Assembly: GCF_014297445.1 (NCBI RefSeq)
Contig: NZ_JACORU010000003.1
Location: 416,286-480,285 of the forward strand
Direction of reading: 5' to 3'
DNA from: Ramlibacter albus
GTDB lineage: Bacteria > Pseudomonadota > Gammaproteobacteria > Burkholderiales > Burkholderiaceae_C
Length of the DNA stretch: 64,000 nt
Shown: positions 19,678 to 27,547 of the stretch, piece by piece
How positions within the stretch are numbered: position 1 is the stretch's first letter
How the letters are laid out: each line of letters starts with the position of its first letter
Program-made: the position numbers and the translations under genes
The notes under the pieces: generated by a model
What the model was told of the DNA's origin: nothing
Database searches by the model: none
Seen by the model: the letters and a program-made list of their open reading frames with translations, nothing else

Positions 19678-20223
19678 TTAGTTTGTGCGAGGCGGCTTCA
19701 CGCTGCCGCAATCCGCTCCCAGGAAGCGGGCGCTGCTGTCGATGTTCATCGTCTCGGGCTTGCCGTCGATCACCGTCTTCACGGTGACCTTGGAGTTGTA
19801 GGCGTCCGTGCCCGTGAAGGTCACCAGCGCCTCGCCGGTGGACGGCGGGTTGGTGCAGGAAAAAGCGGCCTTCAGCGTGTTGCCCGTGCGCTGCTGGCTC
19901 GTCATCTTGCAGTCGCCCTTGTTCATGGGCACTTCGTCGCGCCTGGCCATCTCGGGCGTGATGCACATCTGGATGGTCGTGCCGCCGCCGGCGCCGGGGG
20001 CCATGCGCATGCCCTGCTTGGCCATCATCTCTTCGACCATCTTGCGCTGGTCGGGCGGCATGTTCTTCATCTGCTCGGCCATCTGCGCCTGGGCCGCGGC
20101 CATCTGGCCGCCCGCCGCGCCGCCCATCTTCGTGGTGATCTCCCACAGGCCCGGCTTGGCCTGCTGCGCCGCGGCGCCCGACGAACACAGCGCCGCAGCC
20201 GCGGCAACAACGAGAACGCGCAT
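19678..20223 (-). CDS. periplasmic DUF3617-type protein
   Basis: A 181-residue secreted protein: Sec signal MRVLVVAAAAALCSSGAAA, then AKPGLWEITTKM, the typical opening of DUF3617 proteins (common in betaproteobacteria), a Met/Gln-rich helical middle, and paired cysteines (MCITPEM, CKMTSQQ, SCTNPP, DCGSV) likely forming disulfides. Function unknown. It is divergent from the AP2-like gene. Confidence 0.75.
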   Translation of the reverse strand: MRVLVVAAAAALCSSGAAAQQAKPGLWEITTKMGGAAGGQMAAAQAQMAEQMKNMPPDQRKMVEEMMAKQGMRMAPGAGGGTTIQMCITPEMARRDEVPMNKGDCKMTSQQRTGNTLKAAFSCTNPPSTGEALVTFTGTDAYNSKVTVKTVIDGKPETMNIDSSARFLGADCGSVKPPRTN

Positions 20224-20387
20224 GGTGACTCCCGATGTGGTTGCGAGAGCCCGATCCTAAGCGCGCGCGGGAATTCCGGGGAAACCCGAACGAGACCCTT
20301 GGCTCCCTGTCAATCCCGACAGTGGGCGAGCGCGTACGAAGGTTATAGATTCCGGCCCTGTCAAGAACAAGCCTCGCAGGGAGCCTG

Positions 20388-21587
20388 ATGACCGCACCGT
20401 ACATCCGCCGGCTGGACCGGCACAACAACGCCACGCACGGCTGGGAGGTGCACGTCGCCCGGCGCGACCTGCGCGCCAGCCGCATGTTCAGCGACACGCG
20501 CTACGGCGGCAGCGAGGGCGCCCTGGCCGCCGCCATCGCCTGGCGCGACGCGCAGGAGTGGTACCGCAACGGCGACGTGCTCAACCGCCGCTCGCGGCTC
20601 ACCCGCGCGGACGCATTCGTCACAGCCGTGCTGCTGGAGCACGAAATGCGCGGCGCCCCGGAGGGCGACCCGCCGCCGGCCGCCGAGCCCGGCGTCTCGC
20701 GCATCGAAGGCGACGAAGGCACCCGCCCGGGGTGGATGGCCTCGGCGCCGCGCGACCGCCGCGAGACCCACAAGTTCTTCGCCGATCGCGACTGGGGCGA
20801 CATGCACCTGGCCCATGCGGCCGCCACCGTGTGGCGCCAGATCCACATCGGCGGCCGCGACGCGGTCGCCGAGCTGAAGGCTCCCCGCAAATTCATGCCG
20901 GCACCGGCCGCCGTGAAAAGCGTCGGGCGTGGCATCGCCGAGCCGCCCGTGCGCTACGAGAAGACGCAGCTGGGCGACGGCCGCCGCGGCCAGTTCGCGT
21001 TCTGGATGGTGGCGGTCACAGATGGCAACGGCCACCGCCTCGAGCGCAAGTTCTCGGTCAACTATTGGGGCGAGGACATCGCCCGCCGCAAGGCCGAGGC
21101 GGTGCACCGGCAGAACCTGCAGTGGGCGGACCTGTCCGACAGCGGGACCGCCCCCCGGACGACTCCTGCGGGGCAGGGCGGCTCCCAAACTGGGCTGGAC
21201 CACTACACGGAGCAACCCATGGCGTACAGCAGCATCCTGGGCGCAGACCCGGCGCCCCAGCAACCCGGCGGCCGCGATTCCGGCGCGCTCGGCCCCAGCG
21301 ACAACTCCGATTCCGGCAGCGACACCATCGGCACGCATGAGGCGCACGCCGACAGCGACGCGCGCGGCACCGGCGAACGCGCCGCGGTGGCCGGCCCCGA
21401 CCTGAAGGAAGGCGGCGACATCATGCCGGACCGCGTCGTGCAACTGGCCGACGGCGAGGGCTTCCCCGAAGCCGACCCGGACACGCAGGAGTTCACCGAC
21501 CTCGACGCGGACAGCGAAGGCAACTTCATCGACGCGGACGCGGACGCCGACGCCGACGCCGAGGCCACCGAGGAGCGCGGGCGCTGA
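20388..21587 (+). CDS. three-repeat AP2-like protein with acidic tail
   Basis: A 399-residue protein. Three related segments resemble AP2-type DNA-binding domains: residues about 4-55 (YIRRLDRHNNATHGWEVHVA), 112-152 (GWMASAPRDRRETHKFFADR) and 188-243 (YEKTQLGDGRRGQFAFWMVA). Each ends with an Ala-rich helix containing W/R (AIAWRDA, AATVWRQ, AEAVHRQ), as in the AP2 beta-sheet-plus-helix fold. From about 250 the chain is low-complexity and highly acidic, ending in a run of Asp-Ala pairs. An internal ATG at 21219 with GGAG 6 bp upstream (MAYSSILG) could start a separate acidic protein. Role unknown; DNA binding is inferred. Confidence 0.6.
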   Translation: MTAPYIRRLDRHNNATHGWEVHVARRDLRASRMFSDTRYGGSEGALAAAIAWRDAQEWYRNGDVLNRRSRLTRADAFVTAVLLEHEMRGAPEGDPPPAAEPGVSRIEGDEGTRPGWMASAPRDRRETHKFFADRDWGDMHLAHAAATVWRQIHIGGRDAVAELKAPRKFMPAPAAVKSVGRGIAEPPVRYEKTQLGDGRRGQFAFWMVAVTDGNGHRLERKFSVNYWGEDIARRKAEAVHRQNLQWADLSDSGTAPRTTPAGQGGSQTGLDHYTEQPMAYSSILGADPAPQQPGGRDSGALGPSDNSDSGSDTIGTHEAHADSDARGTGERAAVAGPDLKEGGDIMPDRVVQLADGEGFPEADPDTQEFTDLDADSEGNFIDADADADADAEATEERGR

Positions 21588-21643
21588 CCGCCCCGCGCCG
21601 CAGTCCACGGGCGCGCCCACTCACTGCACGGCAGGTCGATGCC

Positions 21644-23365
21644 GTGCTGCGGGGGACGTTCGGCCTGCGCCGCCTGCGCCCGGGCCAGCGCGCCGTCATC
21701 GAGCGCGTGCTGCGCGGCGAGCCGACGCTCGCCGTCATGCCCACGGGCTCGGGCAAGTCGCTCTGCTACCAGTTGCCCGCCCTGCTGATGCCGGGGCTCA
21801 CGCTGGTGGTGTCCCCGCTCATCGCGTTGATGAAGGACCAGTGCGAATCGCTGCGCGAGCTCGGCGTCGAGGCCGTGCAATTGAACAGCGCGCTCGGCAG
21901 CGCCGAGCTGCAGGAGGCCGAGGCCGCGATCGCCGACGGCCGCGCGAAGATCGCGATGACCACGCCGGAGCGGCTGCAGGACGCCGGGTTCCGCGAGCTG
22001 CTGCACGGCCGCGAGGTCAGCCTCGTGGCCGTGGACGAGGCGCACTGCATCTCGCAATGGGGCCATGACTTCCGGCCGGCCTTCCTGGAAATCGCGCCAC
22101 AGCTGGCGCAGCTGGGTCGCCCGGTCGTGCTGGCGTTGACGGCAACGGCGCAGGAGGATGTGGCGCGGGACATCTGTTCGCAGCTGGGCATCCCACCGGA
22201 AGGCGTGGTGAACACCAGTGCGCATCGCGCCAACCTCGACCTGCGCGTGGAGTCGATGGCCGGCGACGCCGACAAGCTGCGGCGCGCCGTGCAGCTCGTG
22301 CGCAAGCTCGAAGGCAGCGGGATTGTTTATTGCGCCACGATCAAGGCCGCGACGGCAGTGCACGAGGCGTTGCATGCTGCGGACGAGCCCGCCGGCATCT
22401 ACCACGGCAAGCTGCCCGTGGCGGAACGCAGCGCGCAGCAGGAAGCCTTCATGGAGGGGCGCTGCCGCGTGATGGTGGCGACCAATGCGTTCGGCCTCGG
22501 CATCGACAAGGCCGATATCCGCTTCGTGCTGCACTACCAGCTGCCGCCGACGCTGGAGTCCTATTACCAGGAGGCGGGACGTGCCGGCCGCGACGGCGAG
22601 CCGGCGCGCTGCACCCTGCTTTTCCTGCGCGGGGACAAGGCGGTGCAGCAGTTCTTCATGGCGGGGCGGTACCCGACAGGCGAGGACGCCGATGCGATCG
22701 TCGCCGCGCTGCGCGAGCCCGCTCCCGACGGCGATTCGTGGACGCTTGCGCTGCTGCAAGGGCGGCTCGCGCGGCCCCGCAACAAGCTGCAGGTGGCGCT
22801 CGGCCTGCTGCGAAAGCACGGTGTCGTGGAAGCGGATGCGGACGGTGCGATCCGGCTCCTCAAGCACAAGCTCAAGGCCGAGGAAGTCGACGCGCTGATG
22901 GATTCTTACGGCAAGCGCCGCGACCTCGACCGCGAGGGGCTGGAGCGCATGGTGTTCTACGCGCAGACGGGCCAGTGCCGCTGGCGCGTGCTGCTGGAGC
23001 ATCTCGATGGCGAGGCGCCTTTCGAGCGCTGCGAGCATTGCGACAACTGTCGGCGCATCGCGGCGCACGAGAAGGTGGTGGAGCACCTGGCGCAGGAGTC
23101 GGATGACGAAGAAGTCGCCGGGGAAAGTACGGTGCAGTTGTCGCGCGGTGACATCGTCATGGTCAAGCGCTACGGGCGCGGCATCGTGGAGCAGTCCACT
23201 GCGCTCGAAGTGACTGTGGCGTTCGCGGACGGCACTCGGCGGGCATTCCTGCCGCAGTACGTGGCCAAATACCGCGCGCGCCGCGGCAAGGCAGCCTCAA
23301 CGCAGGCTGACGGTCGTGCGCTTCCAGGCCGGGTCTTGCCAGCGCTGGAACGGTCCGAGGGTTGA
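21644..23365 (+). CDS. recQ: RecQ-family ATP-dependent DNA helicase
   Basis: At least 573 residues. Walker A VMPTGSGKSLCYQLP, DEAHCISQWGHDFRP, LTATAQEDV and YYQEAGRAGRDG are RecQ motifs. A zinc-binding cluster follows (CRWRVLLEH, then CEHCDNC). A short C-terminal segment after about 500 (VQLSRGDIVMVKRYGRG) replaces the usual winged-helix/HRDC length. The conserved start (x-AVLRxxFGLxxLRPGQ) begins before the GTG at 21644. No ATG, GTG or TTG exists between there and the upstream stop at 21585, so initiation may be at this GTG or at the CTG overlapping that stop. The 3' end overlaps the convergent gene by 69 bp. Confidence 0.85.
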   Translation: MLRGTFGLRRLRPGQRAVIERVLRGEPTLAVMPTGSGKSLCYQLPALLMPGLTLVVSPLIALMKDQCESLRELGVEAVQLNSALGSAELQEAEAAIADGRAKIAMTTPERLQDAGFRELLHGREVSLVAVDEAHCISQWGHDFRPAFLEIAPQLAQLGRPVVLALTATAQEDVARDICSQLGIPPEGVVNTSAHRANLDLRVESMAGDADKLRRAVQLVRKLEGSGIVYCATIKAATAVHEALHAADEPAGIYHGKLPVAERSAQQEAFMEGRCRVMVATNAFGLGIDKADIRFVLHYQLPPTLESYYQEAGRAGRDGEPARCTLLFLRGDKAVQQFFMAGRYPTGEDADAIVAALREPAPDGDSWTLALLQGRLARPRNKLQVALGLLRKHGVVEADADGAIRLLKHKLKAEEVDALMDSYGKRRDLDREGLERMVFYAQTGQCRWRVLLEHLDGEAPFERCEHCDNCRRIAAHEKVVEHLAQESDDEEVAGESTVQLSRGDIVMVKRYGRGIVEQSTALEVTVAFADGTRRAFLPQYVAKYRARRGKAASTQADGRALPGRVLPALERSEG

Positions 23366-24772
23366 CGCGTCGCCGGTCTGGCGCTGAACCGTGAGAGTGT
23401 CGAGGTTCATCACCTCGTAATTGCGCTTGTACTTCCCTTCCCCCCGCGCCTCGCGCGCCACCAGCACCTGCTGCCCACCCGGCACCCAGCCCGCGAACTC
23501 CGCATAGCCCAGTTCGGGCGCAACACTCGCCGGCGGCAGCACATCGATGGCCCAGCCGCGCTCGGTCTTGCGGAACAGCCACAGCTCGCGCCAGCTCTCC
23601 ATCGGCTGCACGGCGAGCGCCAACGCATTTCCCTCACGGTTGAGCGACGCGGATTGCGGCCAGACCTGCGCGAACGTGCAGCGCTTGGCGAGCGGGCGCG
23701 AGATGTCGGCCTTGGCATCGACCAGCAGCACGCAAGTCACGCCCGGCTGCGCGCGCACGGTGAGGATCGCCGGTCGATTGCCGGCCGGCTGTGCGGGCGT
23801 GTCCACGACGGCCGCCCAGCGCGACGCGTTCACGCGCATCGCGGCTTCGTTGTACAGCGGCGCGTCTTCCTCCGGCAGCTCGGACTTGTGCACGGACGCG
23901 AGCTCGTCCAGCGCACGCTGCGCCGCGGTGCGGGAAGCCGCATCGCCCAGGCGCGCATGCTCGTACGCGAGCGTGCTCCACACCGATGCGCGGCGCATCG
24001 CGATGCGGTTCTTCGTGTACGCGGGCAGCGTCGAAACATCCACGCGGTCCAGCACCTGCGCGCGCCACGCATTCACCTTGTGGCGCGCGAGCGGCTGCAG
24101 GTTCGGGTCGATGCACTCGGTGCGCGTCAGCGCGAGCGCGGCACGGGCCCGCTGCGCCGGCTGCGACTCGAGCGCGAGCACGCGGCGGAATGCGTCGCCG
24201 TCGTAGCACACCTGCATGCGGCCTTCGCGCTCGTAGCTCGTGAACTTCACGCCGTACTGCGCGGCCACGTCCAGGTGCGCGGCAATCGCCGCCTGCGCGC
24301 CCTTGCCGGGCGTGGCGACAGGCGATGCGACGCCGCTGCCTTGGCCGGCGCCGGCGGACGACGCGCGCTGCGCCAGCCGGTCCGCCAGCGTGCCGATGGC
24401 GTCGAGCGCTTCCACGCCGGCCTCGCCACGCACCGCTTCCGCGGGCGCCGCCTGCAGCCAGGCGCCGGCCAATGCGATACCGAGCGCTTCGTTGCCGGCC
24501 GACTCGCGCACGAAACGCAGAACCGCCAGCAGTTCCGGCGCCTCGGCGGCGTTGAGGGCGGTGCGCCGCACCTGGCTGGCGCGCACGAACCCGCCGCGTT
24601 CGCGGCGGTGGTCCCACACCTGCAGCCAGTCGAGGCGCTCGCCACGCACTTCCAGCAGCTCGCCCTGCCAGAGCTGGGCCTGCTGTTGCGCCGACTCGCG
24701 CGGCGCGGCGCGCAGCACGGCGGCGTCGGTGGTGACGAGCGCGGTAGAAAGCGCAAGGGCAGTCGCGAGCAT
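23297..24772 (-). CDS. secreted protein with SH3-like N-terminus
   Basis: A 491-residue protein with a signal peptide. Residues about 20-75 (AVLRAAPRESAQQQAQLWQGELLEV) look like a bacterial SH3-like domain of the type that senses or binds cell-wall peptides. The rest is mostly helical and not recognised, with scattered cysteines. The ATG at 24772 is chosen: GGAG lies 8 bp upstream inside the SPFH gene, whose stop is just upstream. Third gene of the SPFH operon by orientation and spacing. Function unknown. Confidence 0.7.
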   Translation of the reverse strand: MLATALALSTALVTTDAAVLRAAPRESAQQQAQLWQGELLEVRGERLDWLQVWDHRRERGGFVRASQVRRTALNAAEAPELLAVLRFVRESAGNEALGIALAGAWLQAAPAEAVRGEAGVEALDAIGTLADRLAQRASSAGAGQGSGVASPVATPGKGAQAAIAAHLDVAAQYGVKFTSYEREGRMQVCYDGDAFRRVLALESQPAQRARAALALTRTECIDPNLQPLARHKVNAWRAQVLDRVDVSTLPAYTKNRIAMRRASVWSTLAYEHARLGDAASRTAAQRALDELASVHKSELPEEDAPLYNEAAMRVNASRWAAVVDTPAQPAGNRPAILTVRAQPGVTCVLLVDAKADISRPLAKRCTFAQVWPQSASLNREGNALALAVQPMESWRELWLFRKTERGWAIDVLPPASVAPELGYAEFAGWVPGGQQVLVAREARGEGKYKRNYEVMNLDTLTVQRQTGDASTLGPFQRWQDPAWKRTTVSLR

Positions 24773-24774
24773 GA

Positions 24775-26055
24775 TCACTTCTCCTCTTCGGCGGGCGCAG
24801 CGGCGTGCTGCATGCCTTCCTTGCCCGCGCCTTGCCCGCCACCCAGCAGGTTCGCCGCGATGAAACCACCCGCCGCACCCGGCGGGGCGATGATCACCTG
24901 CACCTTGTCCGAGAGCTTGTCGGCCAGCGTCTTCTGGATCAACAGCGGGTGACGCGACAGCAGCGTGCCCTCGCGCGCCATCTGCTCCGCGTTCGCCAGG
25001 CCGATGCGCTCCATGCGGAAGGCTTCGGCCTCGGCCAGCTTCTTGCGCGCATCGGCTTCGCCGTTCGCCTCGATGCGGCGCGCCTGCGCATTGCCCTCGG
25101 CCTGCTTCATGCGCGCCTGCTTCTCGGCCTCGGCTTCCAGCTGGCGCTGCTCGATCTGGCGCTGCTTGAAGGGCAGCACGTGCTTCATCGCCTCTTCCTG
25201 CGCCTTGGCGGCGATCACCTGTTCGCGCGCCGCGGCTTCGGCGCGCACTTCGCGCTTGACCTTCTCGGCGTTGGCTTCGAGCTCCGTCTCCTTGACGCGC
25301 TTGTCCTTCAGCTCGAGCGTGTAGCGCATCTTCTGCGTCTCCAGCTCCTCGGCGAGCAGGCCTTCCATGCCGCGCTTGTAGTCCGCCGGCAGGTCCACCT
25401 TGCCCACGAGCACGCCGCGCAGCACGATGCCGTCGTCGGCAAGCCGCGCCTTCAGTTCGTTCTCGACCATCTGCTGGATCTCCGCGCGCCGCGTCGAGAA
25501 GATCTCGCGCACCGTGTAGCGGGAGAACACCTTGTAGACCACGTTCTGCACGCCCGGCTCGACGATCTCCCTGTCGATGTTCTCCGGCAGGTTGCGCGCG
25601 GTGGCGGCGACGCGCCTGGCGTCGAGCGCGTAGCGCACCACCAGGTCGATGCCGACCGACAGGCCTTCCACCGATTGCACCGGCGCGGGCCCGCTCGCCG
25701 ATTGCATCTGCGCCGGGTGGTACGTGCGGTCGCGCAGCGAGAGGATCCGCATCTCGTGGATCCCGGGCAGCACGAGCACCGTGCCGTCGCGCCAGATCGT
25801 GACGTCGCCGGTGAGCTGGTTGGTGCGCACGCCGATGTCGCCATGCTCGATGGTGTCCATCGGCGGGTGGCGCACGACGAGCCAGCCGGCCAGGCCCACG
25901 CCCGCCGCAACGATGAGCACGCGCTTGCCGGCCGCGAGCCGCGCGAGCGTGCCCTCGGCGTGGAGCATCGGTTCCCCCGCCACGCTCTCGCGGCGGAGCT
26001 TGCTGGAAACTGCGCGGCGCACGGCACGCGCGATGATGGACATCCTGTGCAGCAT
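24775..26055 (-). CDS. SPFH/Band-7 (prohibitin-like) membrane protein
   Basis: A 426-residue protein with one N-terminal membrane helix (about 45-60, LIVAAGVGLAGWLVV), an SPFH domain (about 65-240; VRYALDARRVAATARNLPENI, IVEPGVQNVVYKVFSRYT) and a long charged coiled coil rich in Glu, Lys and Ala (about 240-380). The tail is Gly/Ala-rich. The frame is open upstream of 26055, but GAGGAG 7 bp before the ATG fixes the start. SPFH proteins form large membrane scaffolds and often partner with proteases. The next gene overlaps or abuts its stop, so it is co-translated with the SH3-like gene. Confidence 0.83.
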   Translation of the reverse strand: MLHRMSIIARAVRRAVSSKLRRESVAGEPMLHAEGTLARLAAGKRVLIVAAGVGLAGWLVVRHPPMDTIEHGDIGVRTNQLTGDVTIWRDGTVLVLPGIHEMRILSLRDRTYHPAQMQSASGPAPVQSVEGLSVGIDLVVRYALDARRVAATARNLPENIDREIVEPGVQNVVYKVFSRYTVREIFSTRRAEIQQMVENELKARLADDGIVLRGVLVGKVDLPADYKRGMEGLLAEELETQKMRYTLELKDKRVKETELEANAEKVKREVRAEAAAREQVIAAKAQEEAMKHVLPFKQRQIEQRQLEAEAEKQARMKQAEGNAQARRIEANGEADARKKLAEAEAFRMERIGLANAEQMAREGTLLSRHPLLIQKTLADKLSDKVQVIIAPPGAAGGFIAANLLGGGQGAGKEGMQHAAAPAEEEK

Positions 26056-26084
26056 GGTGGTTCTCCTCGTGAAGGTTCGGTTGC

Positions 26085-26714
26085 TTACTCCGCGGCGGCC
26101 CAGAGCTGCGCGCTGGGCAGGTTCAGGCCCGCCTTGGCGTCGCTGGACAGCAGCAGGAAGATCTCGCCGCCCACGTCGACGACGAAGTCGGGCTTGCGGT
26201 CGCCGTCGAGGTCGGCCACCGCAAGCACCTTGGTGGCGGCGGCGGGCAGGCCGAGCAGGTACTCGTGGTCGCTGCCGTCGTAGCTGATCACGTACGCGGT
26301 GCCGACGGCGTTGCTCCACACCTTGAAGCTGTACTCGGTGCGGCCGAGCGTGCGTTGGTACCGGTGGCCGACGACCGGGCGGAATTCCTCGGTGGGGAAG
26401 CCGTGGTTGATGCGCACGCCTTCGACCAGCGCCGCGCCGGGGCGGTGCAGGAACATCGCGTCCTGGCGCACCGGCTCGTTCGCACGCGGCTTGGCAACGG
26501 CGCGCACGCGCACCGCATCGGCCGTGACGGCGATCTCGTACCAACCTTCCTCGATGCCTTCTTCGTTGGCGGCGACGATCTCTTCGCGCCAGAGGCGAGC
26601 GTCCAGCATGAGGCCCTCCGGCGCGGCGCCCGCGGCCCAGGCCGAGGCGGCCAGCACCGCGCCGCTGGCGGCGAGGCTGAAGTTGCGGAAGGCGGTGGTG
26701 TTCGAGGCGGTCAT
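26085..26714 (-). CDS. secreted protein with FG-GAP-like segment
   Basis: A 209-residue protein. AAGGAG lies 6 bp before the ATG at 26714. A signal peptide (SLAASGAVLAASAWAAGA) is followed by an unrecognised beta-rich part. Near the C-terminus, VADLDGDRKPDFVVDVGGEIFLLLS matches the Ca-binding FG-GAP/VCBS unit (D-x-D-G-D-x-x-x-D). It is the first gene of the three-gene minus-strand unit, 29 bp before the SPFH gene. It probably acts in the periplasm or outside. Specific role unknown. Confidence 0.7.
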   Translation of the reverse strand: MTASNTTAFRNFSLAASGAVLAASAWAAGAAPEGLMLDARLWREEIVAANEEGIEEGWYEIAVTADAVRVRAVAKPRANEPVRQDAMFLHRPGAALVEGVRINHGFPTEEFRPVVGHRYQRTLGRTEYSFKVWSNAVGTAYVISYDGSDHEYLLGLPAAATKVLAVADLDGDRKPDFVVDVGGEIFLLLSSDAKAGLNLPSAQLWAAAE

Positions 26715-26845
26715 CGCTTTCTCCTTGTGTGTTCGCGATGAACCCATTCTTCGAAACGGGGGCGGAAGTAACAACGCGAGGCAAGGGCCTCTTGCTTCAC
26801 ACCCCGGAAGATTTCTTCCGGACCCCGCGGCCCATAATCCCGCCC

Positions 26846-27547
26846 ATGACCCGAGTCGCCGTCATCGAGGACGACCCCACCTTCAGCCGGCAAGTGGCCG
26901 GCTGGATCCGCGCGGCCAAGCCGGACATCGACGTCGACCAATGGGCCACGCGCGACGAAGCCGAGGCCGCGCTCGCACGCGAGGCCTACGACGTGGTGGT
27001 GCTGGACATCGAGCTGGGCCGCGAACGGCATGCGGGCGTGGCGCTGATCAACGCGATCAACAAGCAGCGGCAGGGCACGCCGGTGCTGGTGGTGTCGGCC
27101 ATGCCGGCCGCGATCTACCGCAGCATCATGAAGGCGCTGGACGCGTGGGACTACCTGCAGAAGACCACGTTCGAGGAAGCCGACTTCATCGAGACCTTCC
27201 TCGAGATCCTTCGCGTCGCGCGCGAACGCAAGGCGACCACGGCGAAGGCCGCCGCGCCGGCCGCCGAGCTCTCGCTCGACCCGCTGTGGCAGCGCACGCC
27301 CACGTGGCGCGGCCAGCGCGTGAACCTGCCGCTCACCGCGCAGCGCATCCTGGCCACGCTGTACCAGCGGCAGGGCGAGGTGGTGAGCTATGACGAGCTC
27401 TTCGACGTGGTCAAGAGCGGCCGCAACCGCGACAACGTGCGCAAGCACGTCAGCACGATTCGCGATGCGTTCCGCGAGGTCGACCCGAATTTCGAAGGCA
27501 TCGAGAACATCCCCATGCGCGGCTTCCGATGGGTGAACAAGGCCTGA
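26846..27547 (+). CDS. DNA-binding response regulator
   Basis: A 233-residue two-domain regulator. The receiver domain has the acidic pair EDD (8-10), the phospho-acceptor Asp at 54 (VVVLDIELG) and lysine in LQKTTF. The C-terminal part (about 145-230) is an OmpR-type winged helix, with VRKHVSTIRDAFREVDPNF in the recognition-helix region and NIPMRGFRWV at the end. The ATG at 26846 removes a poor upstream extension. It overlaps the sensor kinase gene by 19 bp. Divergent from the FG-GAP/SPFH unit, whose promoter it may control. Confidence 0.85.
   Translation: MTRVAVIEDDPTFSRQVAGWIRAAKPDIDVDQWATRDEAEAALAREAYDVVVLDIELGRERHAGVALINAINKQRQGTPVLVVSAMPAAIYRSIMKALDAWDYLQKTTFEEADFIETFLEILRVARERKATTAKAAAPAAELSLDPLWQRTPTWRGQRVNLPLTAQRILATLYQRQGEVVSYDELFDVVKSGRNRDNVRKHVSTIRDAFREVDPNFEGIENIPMRGFRWVNKA

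Noticed and set aside
26056..26784. In-frame 5' extension of the SPFH gene
   Set aside because: Covers the FG-GAP-like gene in another frame; a GAGGAG ribosome site marks the ATG at 26055.
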